Positions 8,357-19,386 of a stretch of DNA of 22,026 nt are shown one piece after another. Each line of letters opens with the position of its first letter. The stretch's first letter is position 1. Source of the DNA: Phoronis ovalis (Eukaryota; Phoronida; Phoronidae). The position numbers and the translations under genes were made by a program. The DNA is taken from contig JAOXYB010093160.1 in the NCBI GenBank assembly GCA_028565635.1, forward strand, positions 1 through 22,026. The letters run 5' to 3'. The notes beneath the pieces were generated by a model. The model ran no database searches, was not told the origin of the DNA, and was given only the letters and a program-made list of their open reading frames with translations.

Positions 8357-11300
8357 GGCTGCCGTAGTTGGGTCATATAACCAGGACGAATTAAGTGACC
8401 CTTAATATTACGTGACGAAAGAGAAATTCGATAAGACACTCCCAGGTAAAGTTATAATTAACTCCCCACACCTTTGGTCCGATCGAAGCAGATTAAAAGT
8501 GACGATCCACTTAATAGTTAATATCTCATTTGTATTAATAAAGTACTTTGGGAACAATCACATAATAGCATATTATACAAGCTAAAATACACAATGTTTT
8601 ATCAGTATTATTAATATGATTATATGATGGTCCCGGGGATGATGGTGAATGATGATGAAGGACTCGCAGCATGCCAGGCTCTCACTCTCAGCTTCCCGGG
8701 ATAGAACTAGAACTGTGGGTTCAGTTCCCTGGATACCCTGATATTAAATCGTTGGCATAATCAACATGTTGTAATCCTTGAATTTTCAAGCCTATCTATG
8801 ACTTAATTAACAGTCACAGAAACTTACCTTATACTCTGTTTATAAAATATTGTCCTATGGTATTGATAATTGACTGTTTACTGCAGATTTCGCAATTCTA
8901 TTTATCAACTTCGGGTCACACGCAGGCGTTTTACACCAACAGAGAAGTCATCGCGCGAAGAAAAAATAATTCTTCAACTTCTTATTTTGTCGTCATTTCT
9001 ATTTGCAATTAAGAAGAAAAAATAATGCTGAGCCAAGTTTGTATATATAGTACTCAGGTAACTGTCATTCCTGCACCCAGATTTCTACCTTTATGTGGTT
9101 TTGGACATACGTTAAACCCCAGGGTTTCTTTACACAAAATTAAAAGCTTATATCCATGCGCGTAAGTTATACGTCACTTCCTTCACCGCGCCTGTACACA
9201 GTGGGTGCGCGAATGAATCATACCTTTCCTTTCGGTCAGCTTGTTGGAAAAATACCTAACGACAAAAACCTGAGACTAATATAACTCCAAAAATGGCGAG
9301 TTAAAATTGTGATCTAGTCCCGGGGGTACTCAAGTTATTCTTTGGTGGGGATGTGCAGTCCAGTTAAAATTTTTGAGTGGATTTCTTTCTTGGCATCTTA
9401 ATTATCAATTAATTTGTGGCGGAAAAAATCTGTAACTCGTAACAGGTAGTCATATAGAGTCGTAATTTAACATGTGCTTTTAGATCATCTACGGGCTAAT
9501 GGTATATGTTTGAGGTAAGAAAGTAACAAAACATTCAATTTTTAATAGTTGATAGAAAGTATAAATAAAGGCCATAAGAGCCTGCAAAGAAGTCAATACC
9601 GGGAGTCAATACTAGCAGGAATCTTGTCTTTGCTAAAACCTAGGATATACCTGGAGTTTTATATATCCTAGCTAAAACTAAGTTTATTTCCGACTTTGAT
9701 AGTTCGATCTAAACCGAAAAGCAACTTACCGTCATTTGTAATTACAATGTACACATACGTAGTCTTGGGGTGTCATTTTTAGGATTATTTCAAATTACAT
9801 ACCTTCATTGGTTTCCAAGTATAGGGTTGCTGAGTACTGAGATCCTAATTATCAATAGTTCAATATATAACTGAAGTAATCCGAAAAACCAGGTCGCGTT
9901 AGTTCATGACATGTATATTTCGATTATACATTTTTTTATTCCACATGTTATAAATAATGGATTCATTGTACTGTCAAACATCTATGTTGCTTGTATATTA
10001 ATTTGTGGAATTTAATTAACCCCCAGACAGTACTTATTACAGATCTCTGACCCGTGAAATGGACATTTTCGCTTTTGACACCAGGGGATACAAGGAAAAT
10101 TCTACGTTGGCCATTGCTTAAAAACATTTTTGTAAATAAATTGACAATTCTATATTTCAAACTGCCAATTATGATTAAAAGTATATCTAATTGTTATAAA
10201 CATGCTGATTTGTATATAAAGTTGAATATATGCATTTGTAATGAATGTTTGGCTAAACTGAATACAGAAGCCATTTTGAATACTAACATCTTTTCGGGTA
10301 AATGCTGTACATTAATTTATATGGAAAATTAATGACAAGATCACGCTACTTAATTTACTAAAATTGAATTGTCAATAATGTAAATTATTTACTCGAATAA
10401 ATTTGATGTGGAATTTTTAAAAATCGATTCGAATATGAGTGACCTTTAAAAGTCGTCTAATCAATATGGAAGTCAATGTGGGGAATAAACAAAACTCATG
10501 GGAATATGTATATGTAGCTTATTGCCGTAACGTTTAAATGGCTCATTAAAGGGGTTTGAGCCGAAAAAAACCCACAAAGATAAATAAATGTTATAGATAT
10601 ATTTTAAAATGCGTTTGCCCGACCGGCTCTCATTTCTCTGAATTATGCCGTGATCAACCCCCCAAAGCAACCCCCTAGAGGCAAGTCTTCGAATTCGCTG
10701 GAACAAATATGTATACAAAATAATCTGAAAAGCAAAAAAAATTCATAAAATACTTCCATATTTTTATTTTCTCAAAGAAATGAAGTGAAACAATTATGCA
10801 CGAAAACAAGTTTACAAATGGTTAATTAGAATACAACAAACATAAAACGCGCCGTTGAAAACAACTGTATCTTATATACATTTTAAAACAATTTTACAGT
10901 GAATGTATATATGAATGTAATTAATATTACAGATATTTGTAACGCTCTTATAAAGACAAAAAAAAACATTACATAGGTTGCACATCTCTTGTAAATTAGC
11001 TTCTTCATTTTAAAGAGCCTAAGCCTACGCTGTCAGGTTTTTCATTATTCGTCTAAACGTTTATACATGTAAAAAATAATACTAACATAATTACACAATA
11101 CGCTTGAATAAACCAATTATGTGCACTTTGGAATATTTAAAATCACATATCACTTAGTACTTGTCATAATCATTATGTAAGTTAACTGACCAGACAATTT
11201 ATGAAAGGGACTCCGTACTTCATTTTAGTACTGTTTCATCTTAAGACCGTGCTACATTTGTATTATGCAAAAAATGTTAAATGCACATATATTGCAAGGC

Positions 11301-12539
11301 ACTAAATGATAACTATTCAGATTCCTAACAAATCAGTCAATGTATTCCGTTACATTTTAAAAAAAATAAGTAATATTGTGCATTTATGTATTCCCCTATG
11401 ATACTTACTCAGCTACACGTAGCTCATTTATATTTCAAAACAAAATTATTTTTGATTTTTAATCGATTACTTTCAACTGCAAGATAATATGCTCATAAAG
11501 TGTCCATTCATATTACAATAAGGCCCGATTGAGTTGAAAATGAGTAACAACATCTAAGTTTGGAAAAATTTGTTTTGAAAAAAATCTTAAGACATGTTGC
11601 TTATACAAATGTAAGATAAATGTATTACAATAATAAATTCTTTGCTAAATTTAGTCTTAAAATATTCCCAAATAACACCATGAATTTTAGAACCTATTAA
11701 TCACCCCCATTTCGTTTAATATTTCGTATTTTTGTTGTATCGTTTTTAGCAGTTTTGACTAAGTAAACCTGATTGAGCTGTTTAAATTGATCAACTGCAC
11801 TTTAGTTAGGATAAAAAATAACGAATAAAAACATTTTTTGGTCAAATATCATGTGTATGGGATGATGCATTCTTTTATTTCGTATCACCCTGTCTATTAT
11901 GTCATTGTTTATATTCATTCTCACTGGACGATTGTGCTACGTCAGTATAAGTGTTTTTCTCTGATCTGCATAACATAGTTTCGGAAATGTGCTAGATAGA
12001 CTATCCCATTTACAGTATAAACAAAATTTAAAAATGTTCACAATCATGCATAACATTGAAACAAAACGTACACAATCATGCGACTAAATGTTATATACAT
12101 ACATGTGTATATATACTCTTAAAGACACTAAAAGATGTTTTGTCTCGTGGTATATATTGAAAAACAATAATTAAGCAGTGTTACAATCCTGCGTTATGTT
12201 ATATAAACGATAAACTCAAAAATCCATTTAAAAGTAAATCTGGAATATGTCCCAGAATACAGACAAAAGCAGTAACAATTTACTTATCAATAAACAACAT
12301 TTGCATCATTTAACCGATCACTGTTGTATACTTCAAGTTCCTTTTTGTTAATTCACTGATTTAAATTCACAATTCACGAAAGTTTTGATCACTTGTCTGA
12401 AAATTGAATAAATGGTCACCTGGATAGCTATTTTAACTGCTTGTGAATGCATTTAGGAAATATATATTTATTAGGATCAATTTATCATTCGCTTAACAAC
12501 AAATAGCGTTGTACAGAAATAAAAATTGTCATGCTTCGT
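8357..12539. other. Long AT-rich gene-free stretch
   Basis: No coding exon pair or RNA gene could be supported. Local structure includes a perfect 10-bp inverted repeat at 9640-9649 and 9662-9671, flanked by a short direct repeat GCTAAAAC. A CCCGGG-containing patch lies at 8633-8703, followed by a GGTTCAGTTCC tract (8715-8728) that resembles a pol III B box imperfectly. CCCGGGGGTACTC at about 9319 resembles an element end. The leader exon of the LITAF-like gene probably lies near 9224-9330. Confidence 0.45.
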
Positions 12540-13235
12540 CTTTTACGAATTAATTCCTGAAACTTATGGCAGAATCAAGCGATTTCCTCTTACCACTTGC
12601 GAGGAAGTCGGCGATAGCTGGAAAAACGAGTAAAAAAATTAAACTTGTTTTTTACTAACGTGTAATTTACAATTATTTAACAATCCAGAGCTTTCGACTG
12701 CGTCACAGAGCCCTTTGTTATCCAGCTAAAAAAAGTTGGCTTGCTTCTATTAGGGCCAGCACTTTATATAGAAGCTATGTTCGAGACATTCAGGAATTAA
12801 TTTTAGAAAATTTTATAACCATATCTTTCTTTTCTTCTACCGCTCTCTTTGTGACAACAAGTAGCGTGCTGGAAAAACGAACAAACTTAAAATATATCAT
12901 GCTTCTAACATAGGCCCTGAAAATGCATGCCCATAGGATTTCTGAAACTTTTAATTTAGGGAAGGATTTTGATGACAAGTAGTGTGCGCATCGGGAGAAC
13001 AAATAAGGCATATCATGCAAACATTGGCCAGCACTCTAGTGTCATTTTCAGGTGATTTACAAATTAATTGATTTCTGCAATTTTATAGCAGAATCTTCTG
13101 ATATTCTAGCCTCCTCTATCCTCTTTGTGACAACACTTTATACATGGCGTGCTGGAAAAAAGCGAACAAAATTATCATGCATCTATCACAGAAGACCTAG
13201 TTATTTTTCAGGTCATCCATATGAATTAATTTATG
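12540..13235. repeat. Degenerate tandem-repeat cluster
   Basis: Four diverged segments share ordered blocks: AATTAATT near 12547, 12795, 13062 and 13221; CTCTTTGTGACAACA at about 12842 and 13118; GCGTGCTGGAAAAA in two copies with a GCTGGAAAAACGA relative near 12618; and ATCATGC followed by a C/T-rich block. GGCCAGCACT also recurs near 12753 and 13026. Unit spacing is irregular (about 125-265 bases), so this is an old satellite-like array or repeated insertions. Open frames through it are not conserved between units. Confidence 0.6.
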
Positions 13236-14441
13236 AGAACTACGTGGTAAGATAGTCTTTCTTATGCTTTATTTTCTTTTCCCAAAGCTTGCACTTAAAT
13301 GTTTCGCTGAAAAACAAAAAACATATGATAACTTGTATTAAATGTGACAAAGCTGATGTGATCTGCATACATGTATATACTAGTTTCCTTTCTTCTGGCA
13401 TTTTTCTTCTACTATGCCTTGGATTATAAGAAGTATATTGGTTATAAAATAAATAATTCTCAAATTTGTTCCGCTATAATGTGATGAGACCAACCCATAT
13501 TAGTTATTCCTGTCTACTGTAATCAACTTGTGTACTTAACCCCAGAGTAAACCCCCGAGTAAACCAGTGACTGTAATCGTTTCACTCTCTGTAACATGTA
13601 CAGTTACTTCATGTCGTCGCGGTAACAACTCATCTGGTCGCAAGGCATATACTATATTTGTTAAACAGTGCTTGATTTGCTTAATTTTTATGTTACATGG
13701 TTATTAGGCGTTCAAAAAATAGCAGTTAAAACTATATCAATTGTATACAGAAACCTGGCTTCAAAGCTATACTAGCTAGACATGTAATTAATCGCACGCA
13801 AGCAGTAGTTTCATTCTCAGCGATGTGTTAACCTTCGAGAATTACCTAATAGATGTAGAATCTCTCAAAATTGCTGTTTAAAATAAGTTATATACAACAT
13901 GTGAAGTTGTCGAAGATGAATTTCATTTTCTTTGAGAGTATTGTATCTTTCATGAAATTCAAAGGAAATGCTTACTGAGGCATTTTGACGTTTTCCTTCT
14001 TTTATACATGCCTTCATTAAACAAAATTCCTCCATTCTACATAATTAGGTCATGATTGTAAATGCTTTTGCTTCATATGCTAGTGTTCTTTATATAATTT
14101 TGTATACTGCTTATGGTACTTATTGCCCATGTTGTTATGTTGTCACATTGTCTTTAATGTCATCTATTTTAGTAGCTTATACAGCAGTATATAATATAGT
14201 TTTTTTTGTTTGTATTATACGAAATCATACCCTACATTACATTCCTCTATAAATTCCGCACTATTTGCGCCATACAGATGCACCTCGACATGCTCTGCAG
14301 AAGTTATACGAAAATACGGTACTAGGTAGATATGCCAATTTCAACAACTGTTTGAAATGCTTCACCTGCGCCACAACCGAAGCTATGGGTTAAGTTCATT
14401 TTCATTTAGAATGTATCTTCCAGACTACCACTGCCAGAACC
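13236..14441. other. AT-rich stretch downstream of the secreted-protein gene
   Basis: This holds no supported gene. A minus-strand ATTAAA (TTTAAT at 14153-14158) is a possible poly(A) signal for the neighbouring gene ending at 14442. An open plus-strand frame at 14052-14252 encodes only a Tyr/Ile/Val-rich hydrophobic peptide of the sort AT-rich DNA gives by chance. Near 14255-14325 there is a GAAAATACGGTA-containing patch that resembles the end of a dispersed repeat. Confidence 0.4.
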
Positions 14442-16771
14442 TCATTTGAGATGTGATATGAAAACTCTGATCTCAAAATAAGATTTCTCTGTAGCAGCAC
14501 CTGTAATTATCAAAACATAATATTAAAAAACATATGTTGCCAAACACTAACCTTTTGTTTGCCCCGCTGTAACTGTCAAGTGTCTATTCTGAACTTGAGC
14601 ACCATTTCGTTTCCTGGCTTCAATAACATTCAAGTTGTACTCCTTTGGTCTGAAATAAAAGTAAAAACGTTGAACGTACTACGGTTTTGTCAAGAACATT
14701 TGCCTGATTAGAGCGTCCGGTTAGAGTTACAATTTAACAATCACTCTCCGTATATACTACACCGCATGCATTTGCTGCACACTGTTTGGTGTGTGAATAC
14801 ATGCCACTCACCAACAATGTCCATGCAGGGTACAACTTTTTATTTTTTTCCGGAAACTTAACTTATATTACAGGCCTCACGCACTTTAACTTATATTACA
14901 GGCCCCACGCACATGAAATTTGCTCATTAAAGCTTCGGAGTAGGCAAACGATGCTTGGTTTCCAAACTCATTTGTTTTTCATATTCAAATTAAATTAGTA
15001 TAAGTACTAGTATAGGAAAAAAATCATCGAATTGTCACCCAGCTGTGTCACTGTTCTTGTACCAAGCAAAAGTGACGTGAACTGATGGTTGTGTAATTAA
15101 ATGTGATTGCAATGTTGCAGGTGTAATTTATTTAACAAATTAATTAGTTTTTTATGATCGTTTACTCGAGTATTTAGCGATATAAACTGCAGTAGGTAAA
15201 ACTGAATAAAAAATACAAAAGAAGATTCTCATGTATTCTTGTGTAACTTGAGGCTGTGACACATGTATCTATTCAGTTTAGTCTCATAAGGATAATTTAG
15301 ACTATGCATTGTATTTGTTACGCTTTAAAGTTTACTTTCCCTTTATTTAGAATCACAGATTGATGAAATTTTTGCCCTAAAAATGGTAAACAAAGGGCAG
15401 AATAAGTAAATATGTAAAAAATGCACATCAAAGACAATTTTCCCTTTTAATCAACCCGAATTAGAATCTATACTCATAGAAATGTTATATTTAATGAATC
15501 AAGAAAAATTATTCCTAGTTCTGTACCTCGTCAGCATATCATATGAACTAAACGCTAAATATAAATGCAAATTATAATTATAAAAAGTGTAGAATAAAAA
15601 TATATCCGTTAATATATGATGCATGAAATATGATCATTTCGTAGTTACAACAAGATTAGTTTAGCTGAGTTTTACTTACACATGGAGACATGCACTACAC
15701 ATTAAATTACATTTTCAAATACTTAAACCTCCTCTGATGACGGCTCAAATAAACAGATCATTGCAAAATCTAGCAAGAGGTGATTTATATAGCTAGACTG
15801 CAATAAGATGAAACCACATTTTTTCTTGTCCCAGTAAAGGAAATTTCAGAATAATATACCTGTATTCTCTTAATCTCCTAAGTATGTCAATAAGTCTTAT
15901 TTTGTTCTGGCTGCTACGAAGTTGAGATATATCGTACTGTTTTGCAGAGATTTTATATGGCAAATTAACCTCAGATTTGTCTTTTGCTTGACTTCTGCAA
16001 TAAAAATGCTTGCAATAAATATTTTTTTAAATTTTTAATATTATAATTAAAGTAGACAATGTATGCATTCTGGAGAGATTTGAGAGTTGTGGTATTAGAC
16101 ATCGAAACATACTGAGGCCCACTTTCCCGGCCCATTCTGTCCTGGAGAACAGATACATAAACAGTGCCATTCAGCTATTTAGATTATACAACGTCCGTAC
16201 CATACGTTTAATAAAAAATAGACAAATATCAAAAGCGTTTTGAAAAAGGTATGTAATTTCCCGGGGGGGGGGGCAGTCAATATGAAAGTGGGTACCCATG
16301 TTCCAACAAGACTTTTCAAAAAAGCCCCTAACGAAGTGAAATTCTGCAAAAAATACTCCTAAGGACGTGTTTTTTTGAAAAAAATACAACCCTAAGGAAG
16401 TAAATTTTGGGAAAAAACACCTTAAGGAAGTGTCACACCTCCAAAAAAAATCACCCCTTTTCGTGATTTCAGTCAAAAAACAGACCCTAAGCGCGTAACG
16501 CGCGTTTCGCGCGTTTCGCGCCGGCGGTTCGAAAAACATACCCTTTCACGCGAAGTTATGTTGGAACAAGCGTACTCACTTTCATATTGACTGCCCCCCC
16601 CCGGATGTAATTTACATGTATATACCTAATTGCGCATAGTATTTGGTAGTCACAAGGTTCCTCTGTGGAGGACGCATTTACAGGATATGCGCAGCATAGC
16701 GAAGCAATTGCCATGACGACTATGTAAAGTTTTATTTGTAAATATATATTACTCCATGGAGTTTTCATCAT
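14442..16771 (-). CDS. Small secreted protein of unknown family, four coding exons
   Basis: Minus-strand coding exons are 16771-16626, 15994-15860, 14649-14552 and 14500-14442. All introns are GT/AG and phases agree at every junction (2, 2, 1), giving 438 nt and 145 residues. The first exon encodes a typical signal peptide: two Met, Lys3, a hydrophobic core at about 15-28, and V-N-A before likely cleavage after residue 33. The mature 112 residues begin with an acidic stretch and a Cys pair (C40 and C46), then a Lys/Arg-rich, probably helical region with LRRLREY, a dibasic ARKRNG site near residue 108, and a Thr/Val-rich stretch. I recognise no family. A peptide hormone precursor, cytokine or extracellular protein is possible; the dibasic site alone is weak evidence. 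The last exon is the least certain. A good acceptor lies just before 16776, so a noncoding leader is expected. Confidence 0.65.
14858..14912. repeat. 28-bp tandem duplication carrying an acceptor-like motif
   Basis: Two adjacent copies (14858-14884 and 14886-14912) differ at one base. Each contains TTATATTACAGGCC, which looks like a plus-strand splice acceptor, but I found no exon joined to it. Confidence 0.8.
14913..15859. other. Intron 2 of the secreted-protein gene, remaining part
   Basis: The minus-strand intron between exons 15994-15860 and 14649-14552 has donor gtatat and acceptor tttcag. The sequence is AT-rich with no coding pair or element that I can support, apart from the tandem duplication at its downstream end. 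Confidence 0.5.
16251..16259. repeat. Left target-site duplication
   Basis: ATGTAATTT, identical to 16605-16613 on the other side of the inverted-repeat element. Confidence 0.85.
16260..16604. mobile_element. 345-bp nonautonomous inverted-repeat element (MITE) with 9-bp target duplication
   Basis: The ends are CCGG followed by an 11-G run on the left, and by a 9-G run on the reverse complement of the right end. After this, 35 bases from CAGTCAATATGAAAG match with three differences (16274-16308 against 16593-16559). ATGTAATTT flanks both sides exactly (16251-16259 and 16605-16613). It carries no transposase. Terminal repeats of about 48 bp and a 9-bp duplication fit Mutator-like elements best, but the family is inferred only. 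It lies in the first coding intron of the secreted-protein gene, 12 bp past the donor. Confidence 0.85.
16325..16560. repeat. Internal ~30-bp degenerate repeats of the MITE
   Basis: The element interior repeats a unit of the form CCTAAGGAAGT, a T/G-rich stretch, then an A-rich run ending ATAC or ACAC, about six or seven times with 27-55 base spacing. One unit is expanded by a GCGCGTAACGCGCG and TTTCGCGC block at 16491-16520. No coding role is likely. Confidence 0.65.
16605..16613. repeat. Right target-site duplication
   Basis: ATGTAATTT, identical to 16251-16259. The identity suggests that the insertion is not ancient. Confidence 0.85.
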
Positions 16772-16776
16772 CCAAT

Positions 16777-18895
16777 CTAAAAATAAACTTGTACAATGCA
16801 AGTAGGAAAAAACAGAACTGCTTGTCTAGTGTACAAAAACATGGCCAATAGTATAATGCAAGTACAATGCAACATTTACATCTTTTTCGTACACTTTCCC
16901 CTTGTCCAGCATTTATATCACCCTAGACAAACGCAATCCCCTGGGTGCTATCGTCATCCACATATATACTCATGCGTTATATATCATATCGCTATAACAA
17001 GCTAATTATTAAATTTTAATTAAAACAATTTAATAATCAGCTGTTGTATCATCGCCGGGATGATGATAACGACGGACAGGACCGAAGGGGTATAATACGG
17101 TTGCTTGATAAATACGTTGGCGTTCGTTTCCTATGTAGTACCTAATAACGTCAACAGTGGTAACTAGCGTGGACAAACGAAAACCAATTAAGGCAGATTA
17201 AAAATAACAAATATCAATATGTAAACATATTATAAAAATATTGGAATGTATGGAATGTGCACGGCAAATTTAATTTAAGTGATACAACAAACAAACAAAC
17301 AATAAAACATATTATTACGATGGCGTTTGATTTTATAAACATTTTATAATTATTCAGTTTCATATAAAATTCATTAATCACGGTGACACGAAATTGAAAA
17401 TAAGTCTTGCATTGTCTGTGTAAGTTTCGAACTGCAAATATTGATCATATAATATATATTTTCAAGAGCAAGAATATCCATTTGTGACATTTTAATGGTA
17501 TTACAAATATTGACATATCTTCATCTCAATTAGTATCATAATGTTGATCAATATTTATTCGGGCAAAATATACTTGGTTTCATGATTTATTATATTCACG
17601 CATGTTGATGTTATTTCATTACACAGTTGAAATTAATGCTAAAATGACTTTAAAACATTAGCATTCACAAATAAATATACAACACTGAAAAACGCAAAGG
17701 AATAAAAATAACGAAAAAAAGCAAAAATCAGCCCCGAATCGATAAACATTTTTTTATCCAAAATAGCTGCATTAAAAAAATTCGAACATGCACATTATCA
17801 AATATCTCTTAGTGCTGTTTTGACTTTTCTGTTTACCTAATTTTATAAAAAAAATGAAAAATGGTTTAAGAAACCAAAAACATAGTAAATATCCATTTTG
17901 AATAACTCCATAATAGTGTTAAGTTATTATTAAGCAAACGTTAATCCTTCTGGATTTTTTTATTATTATTTAATTTTTTTTAAATTATTTTAATTACTAT
18001 GATGTACTTTTGCTGCAAATAAAACAATGTACCAGCGAAAAAATGTTGTTTTTTTTATTAATTTACTTCCTTACTATATCCCCCCGTTAAACTAATTTGG
18101 GATTTAAGTGCAAACTGTGCACTTAATTATATATTTATGCTTGCGCAGATGAATTAGTTTGCACAGTTAATTAATACTTTACGTAGGAAAGGTATCCATC
18201 CCAAAGGCAAACTCTATCCAACAAACAGGTCTCGGATTTCAAACTTTAGGATTCGAGATACAAAAAAAAAAACACTGCCAGAAAACGGTTTTCTGACTGT
18301 AACTTTCATTATTAATTTCCATAATCACAATGAAGAGATATCGATAGATATGTAAAAGTATACATTTTTGCAAATTTTTCTTTAATGTTAATGAATCCAA
18401 AAGCAAAAAATAATTCTCATGATCTGACATGCGCCCATTTTGGGAAAAAATTGTGTTTTTCAAATTTTAGTTTTAAAGAAAAGTAAGCAAAAACCCTTGC
18501 ACCTACAAAGCTGAAACTTGGCAAACAGTATCTTATATATAGGTCTTAAGTCTCAATTTTTAAAAATTTCGCTTTGTTTAAAAGTTCTGAATTTTCAAAG
18601 TTTAAAGGTTAGGAAAAGAAAAATGTTAAAAATCCCGATTAGCAAGGCAGTATACTCGGGCGTTTTCGTAATGATAACTTTATACGGGAGCTACGTACTA
18701 TACTACACAAACTTTTTATGATCTGTAAAAACCACAAAATGCTTCTTGCTACATACTGCTATAAACATCTAGTTAGAGATAATATCCCTAACTAAACCTA
18801 GTAAAAACATATCCTCTTCGTGTTGAAACAATGCTGTTACAAAAATATAGGCAGTACTGTAGAACAAGCCCGGGAGAACAGGATGAAACACTTAC
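16777..18895 (-). other. 5' intron of the secreted-protein gene
   Basis: The region between leader exon donor gtaagt (18895) and acceptor tttttag (16777) is very AT-rich. It contains a relatively GC-richer block at about 17045-17190 without a convincing frame, a perfect inverted repeat TTAAGTGCA/TGCACTTAA at 18104-18112 and 18118-18126, and a related TTTGCACAGTTAATTAA at about 18158-18174. No other gene is supported. Confidence 0.45.
18104..18126. repeat. Perfect 9-bp inverted repeat
   Basis: TTAAGTGCA and TGCACTTAA are separated by five bases (AACTG). It could form a hairpin or be a dimeric protein site; function unknown. Confidence 0.6.
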
Positions 18896-18968
18896 TTGCA
18901 AACATTTCGCAGGTGTTTCCTTTTACACTGTTGGTACGATACTTCCTGGTGCTGATCTACTTCTTACT
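18896..18968 (-). other. Probable noncoding leader exon of the secreted-protein gene
   Basis: A 73-base minus-strand segment sits between a strong acceptor (atattttcag) and a strong donor (gtaagtg). All three frames contain a stop, consistent with 5' untranslated sequence spliced to the start-codon exon at 16776. The downstream two-thirds is open in one frame that is also phase-compatible with the exon at 15994, so a rarer coding use with a later acceptor cannot be excluded. Confidence 0.5.
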
Positions 18969-19224
18969 CTGAAAATATATCTAGAATTTTCATAGTTACA
19001 TTTTAAAAGTGGTCCTAATTATTATTTTGCAGTTTAACCCCGGACTTTATATTTTATCGATTCGTTCAATCCAAACATGATAGACTATCCCGCGTATACT
19101 CATCATAAAAACAATACGTTAAATCACATTGTGATTTATATATATATATATATATGTTGTAAAATATTTCAGTATATATGATTCTGGGATGTGATTATCA
19201 AAAAAGGCATTAGCGAAAACAAAT
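18969..19224. other. AT-rich spacer with TA microsatellite
   Basis: No gene. It includes the palindrome AAATCACATTGTGATTT at about 19121-19137, running directly into a TA repeat at 19137-19155. Confidence 0.5.
19137..19155. repeat. TA microsatellite
   Basis: About nine uninterrupted TA units directly after a short perfect palindrome. Confidence 0.85.
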
Positions 19225-19386
19225 TCACAAGGCAAATGTTGTAACATCAGCTTCCTTATTTGTTGAAAGGTTTAGTTTCCCAATTCCTCTCTGTAGCTCT
19301 CTTAAAACGATTGAGATATCATCTGCTACTACGGCTTCAAAATGTTCTATCCCTCTTATAGAATTCGTTAAAAGTTTGTCAACATT
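19225..19386 (-). pseudogene. Unidentified coding-like segment, possible last exon or relic
   Basis: The minus strand is open for 53 codons to a TGA at 19227-19225. Composition is unusually protein-like for this AT-rich DNA: a charged, amphipathic stretch with EHFEAVVADD and VLRELQRGIGKL. There is no ATG, so it would need an upstream exon. A possible acceptor is ctataag just inside it. I found no phase-matched partner exon and recognise no family. It may be the end of a gene lying to the right, an exon relic, or chance. Confidence 0.25.

Larger units (their letters stand above)
7563..9350 (-). other. 5' intron and probable leader region of the LITAF-like gene
   Basis: The acceptor at 7564-7563 demands an upstream noncoding exon. 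The best donor seen on the minus strand is AAAG|GTATGA with the exon end at 9224, next to a patch with more CG (about 9160-9300) that could be the promoter side. The leader start is not defined. The intron would include the inverted-repeat fragment near 7.9 kb. Confidence 0.35.

Noticed and set aside
8640-8735. tRNA or tRNA-derived SINE
   Set aside because: GGTTCAGTTCC resembles a B box with one key mismatch, but no A box at proper spacing and no cloverleaf could be drawn.
10054-10332. Plus-strand 92-codon frame
   Set aside because: AT-rich codon content, no recognisable motif, and no supporting splice signals.
14052-14252. Hydrophobic 66-codon frame resembling a membrane protein
   Set aside because: Tyr/Ile/Val-rich composition is what random AT-rich DNA yields; no splice or homology support.
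14700-14745. SINE-like GATTAGAGCGTCCGG tract
   Set aside because: No B box, no poly-A tail and no target duplication seen.
16171-16539. Minus-strand 122-codon open frame
   Set aside because: It runs through the MITE interior and its tandem repeats. There is no conserved pattern or good start.
16626-16771. Placing the egg-laying hormone or CRF/DH44 peptide family label on the secreted protein
   Set aside because: The basic helical stretch is superficially similar, but there is no amidation-cleavage signal (GKR or GRR) and no convincing alignment.
16796-17005. Plus-strand 69-codon frame opposite the signal-peptide exon region
   Set aside because: No motif, and it lies in the 5' intron of the better-supported minus-strand gene.
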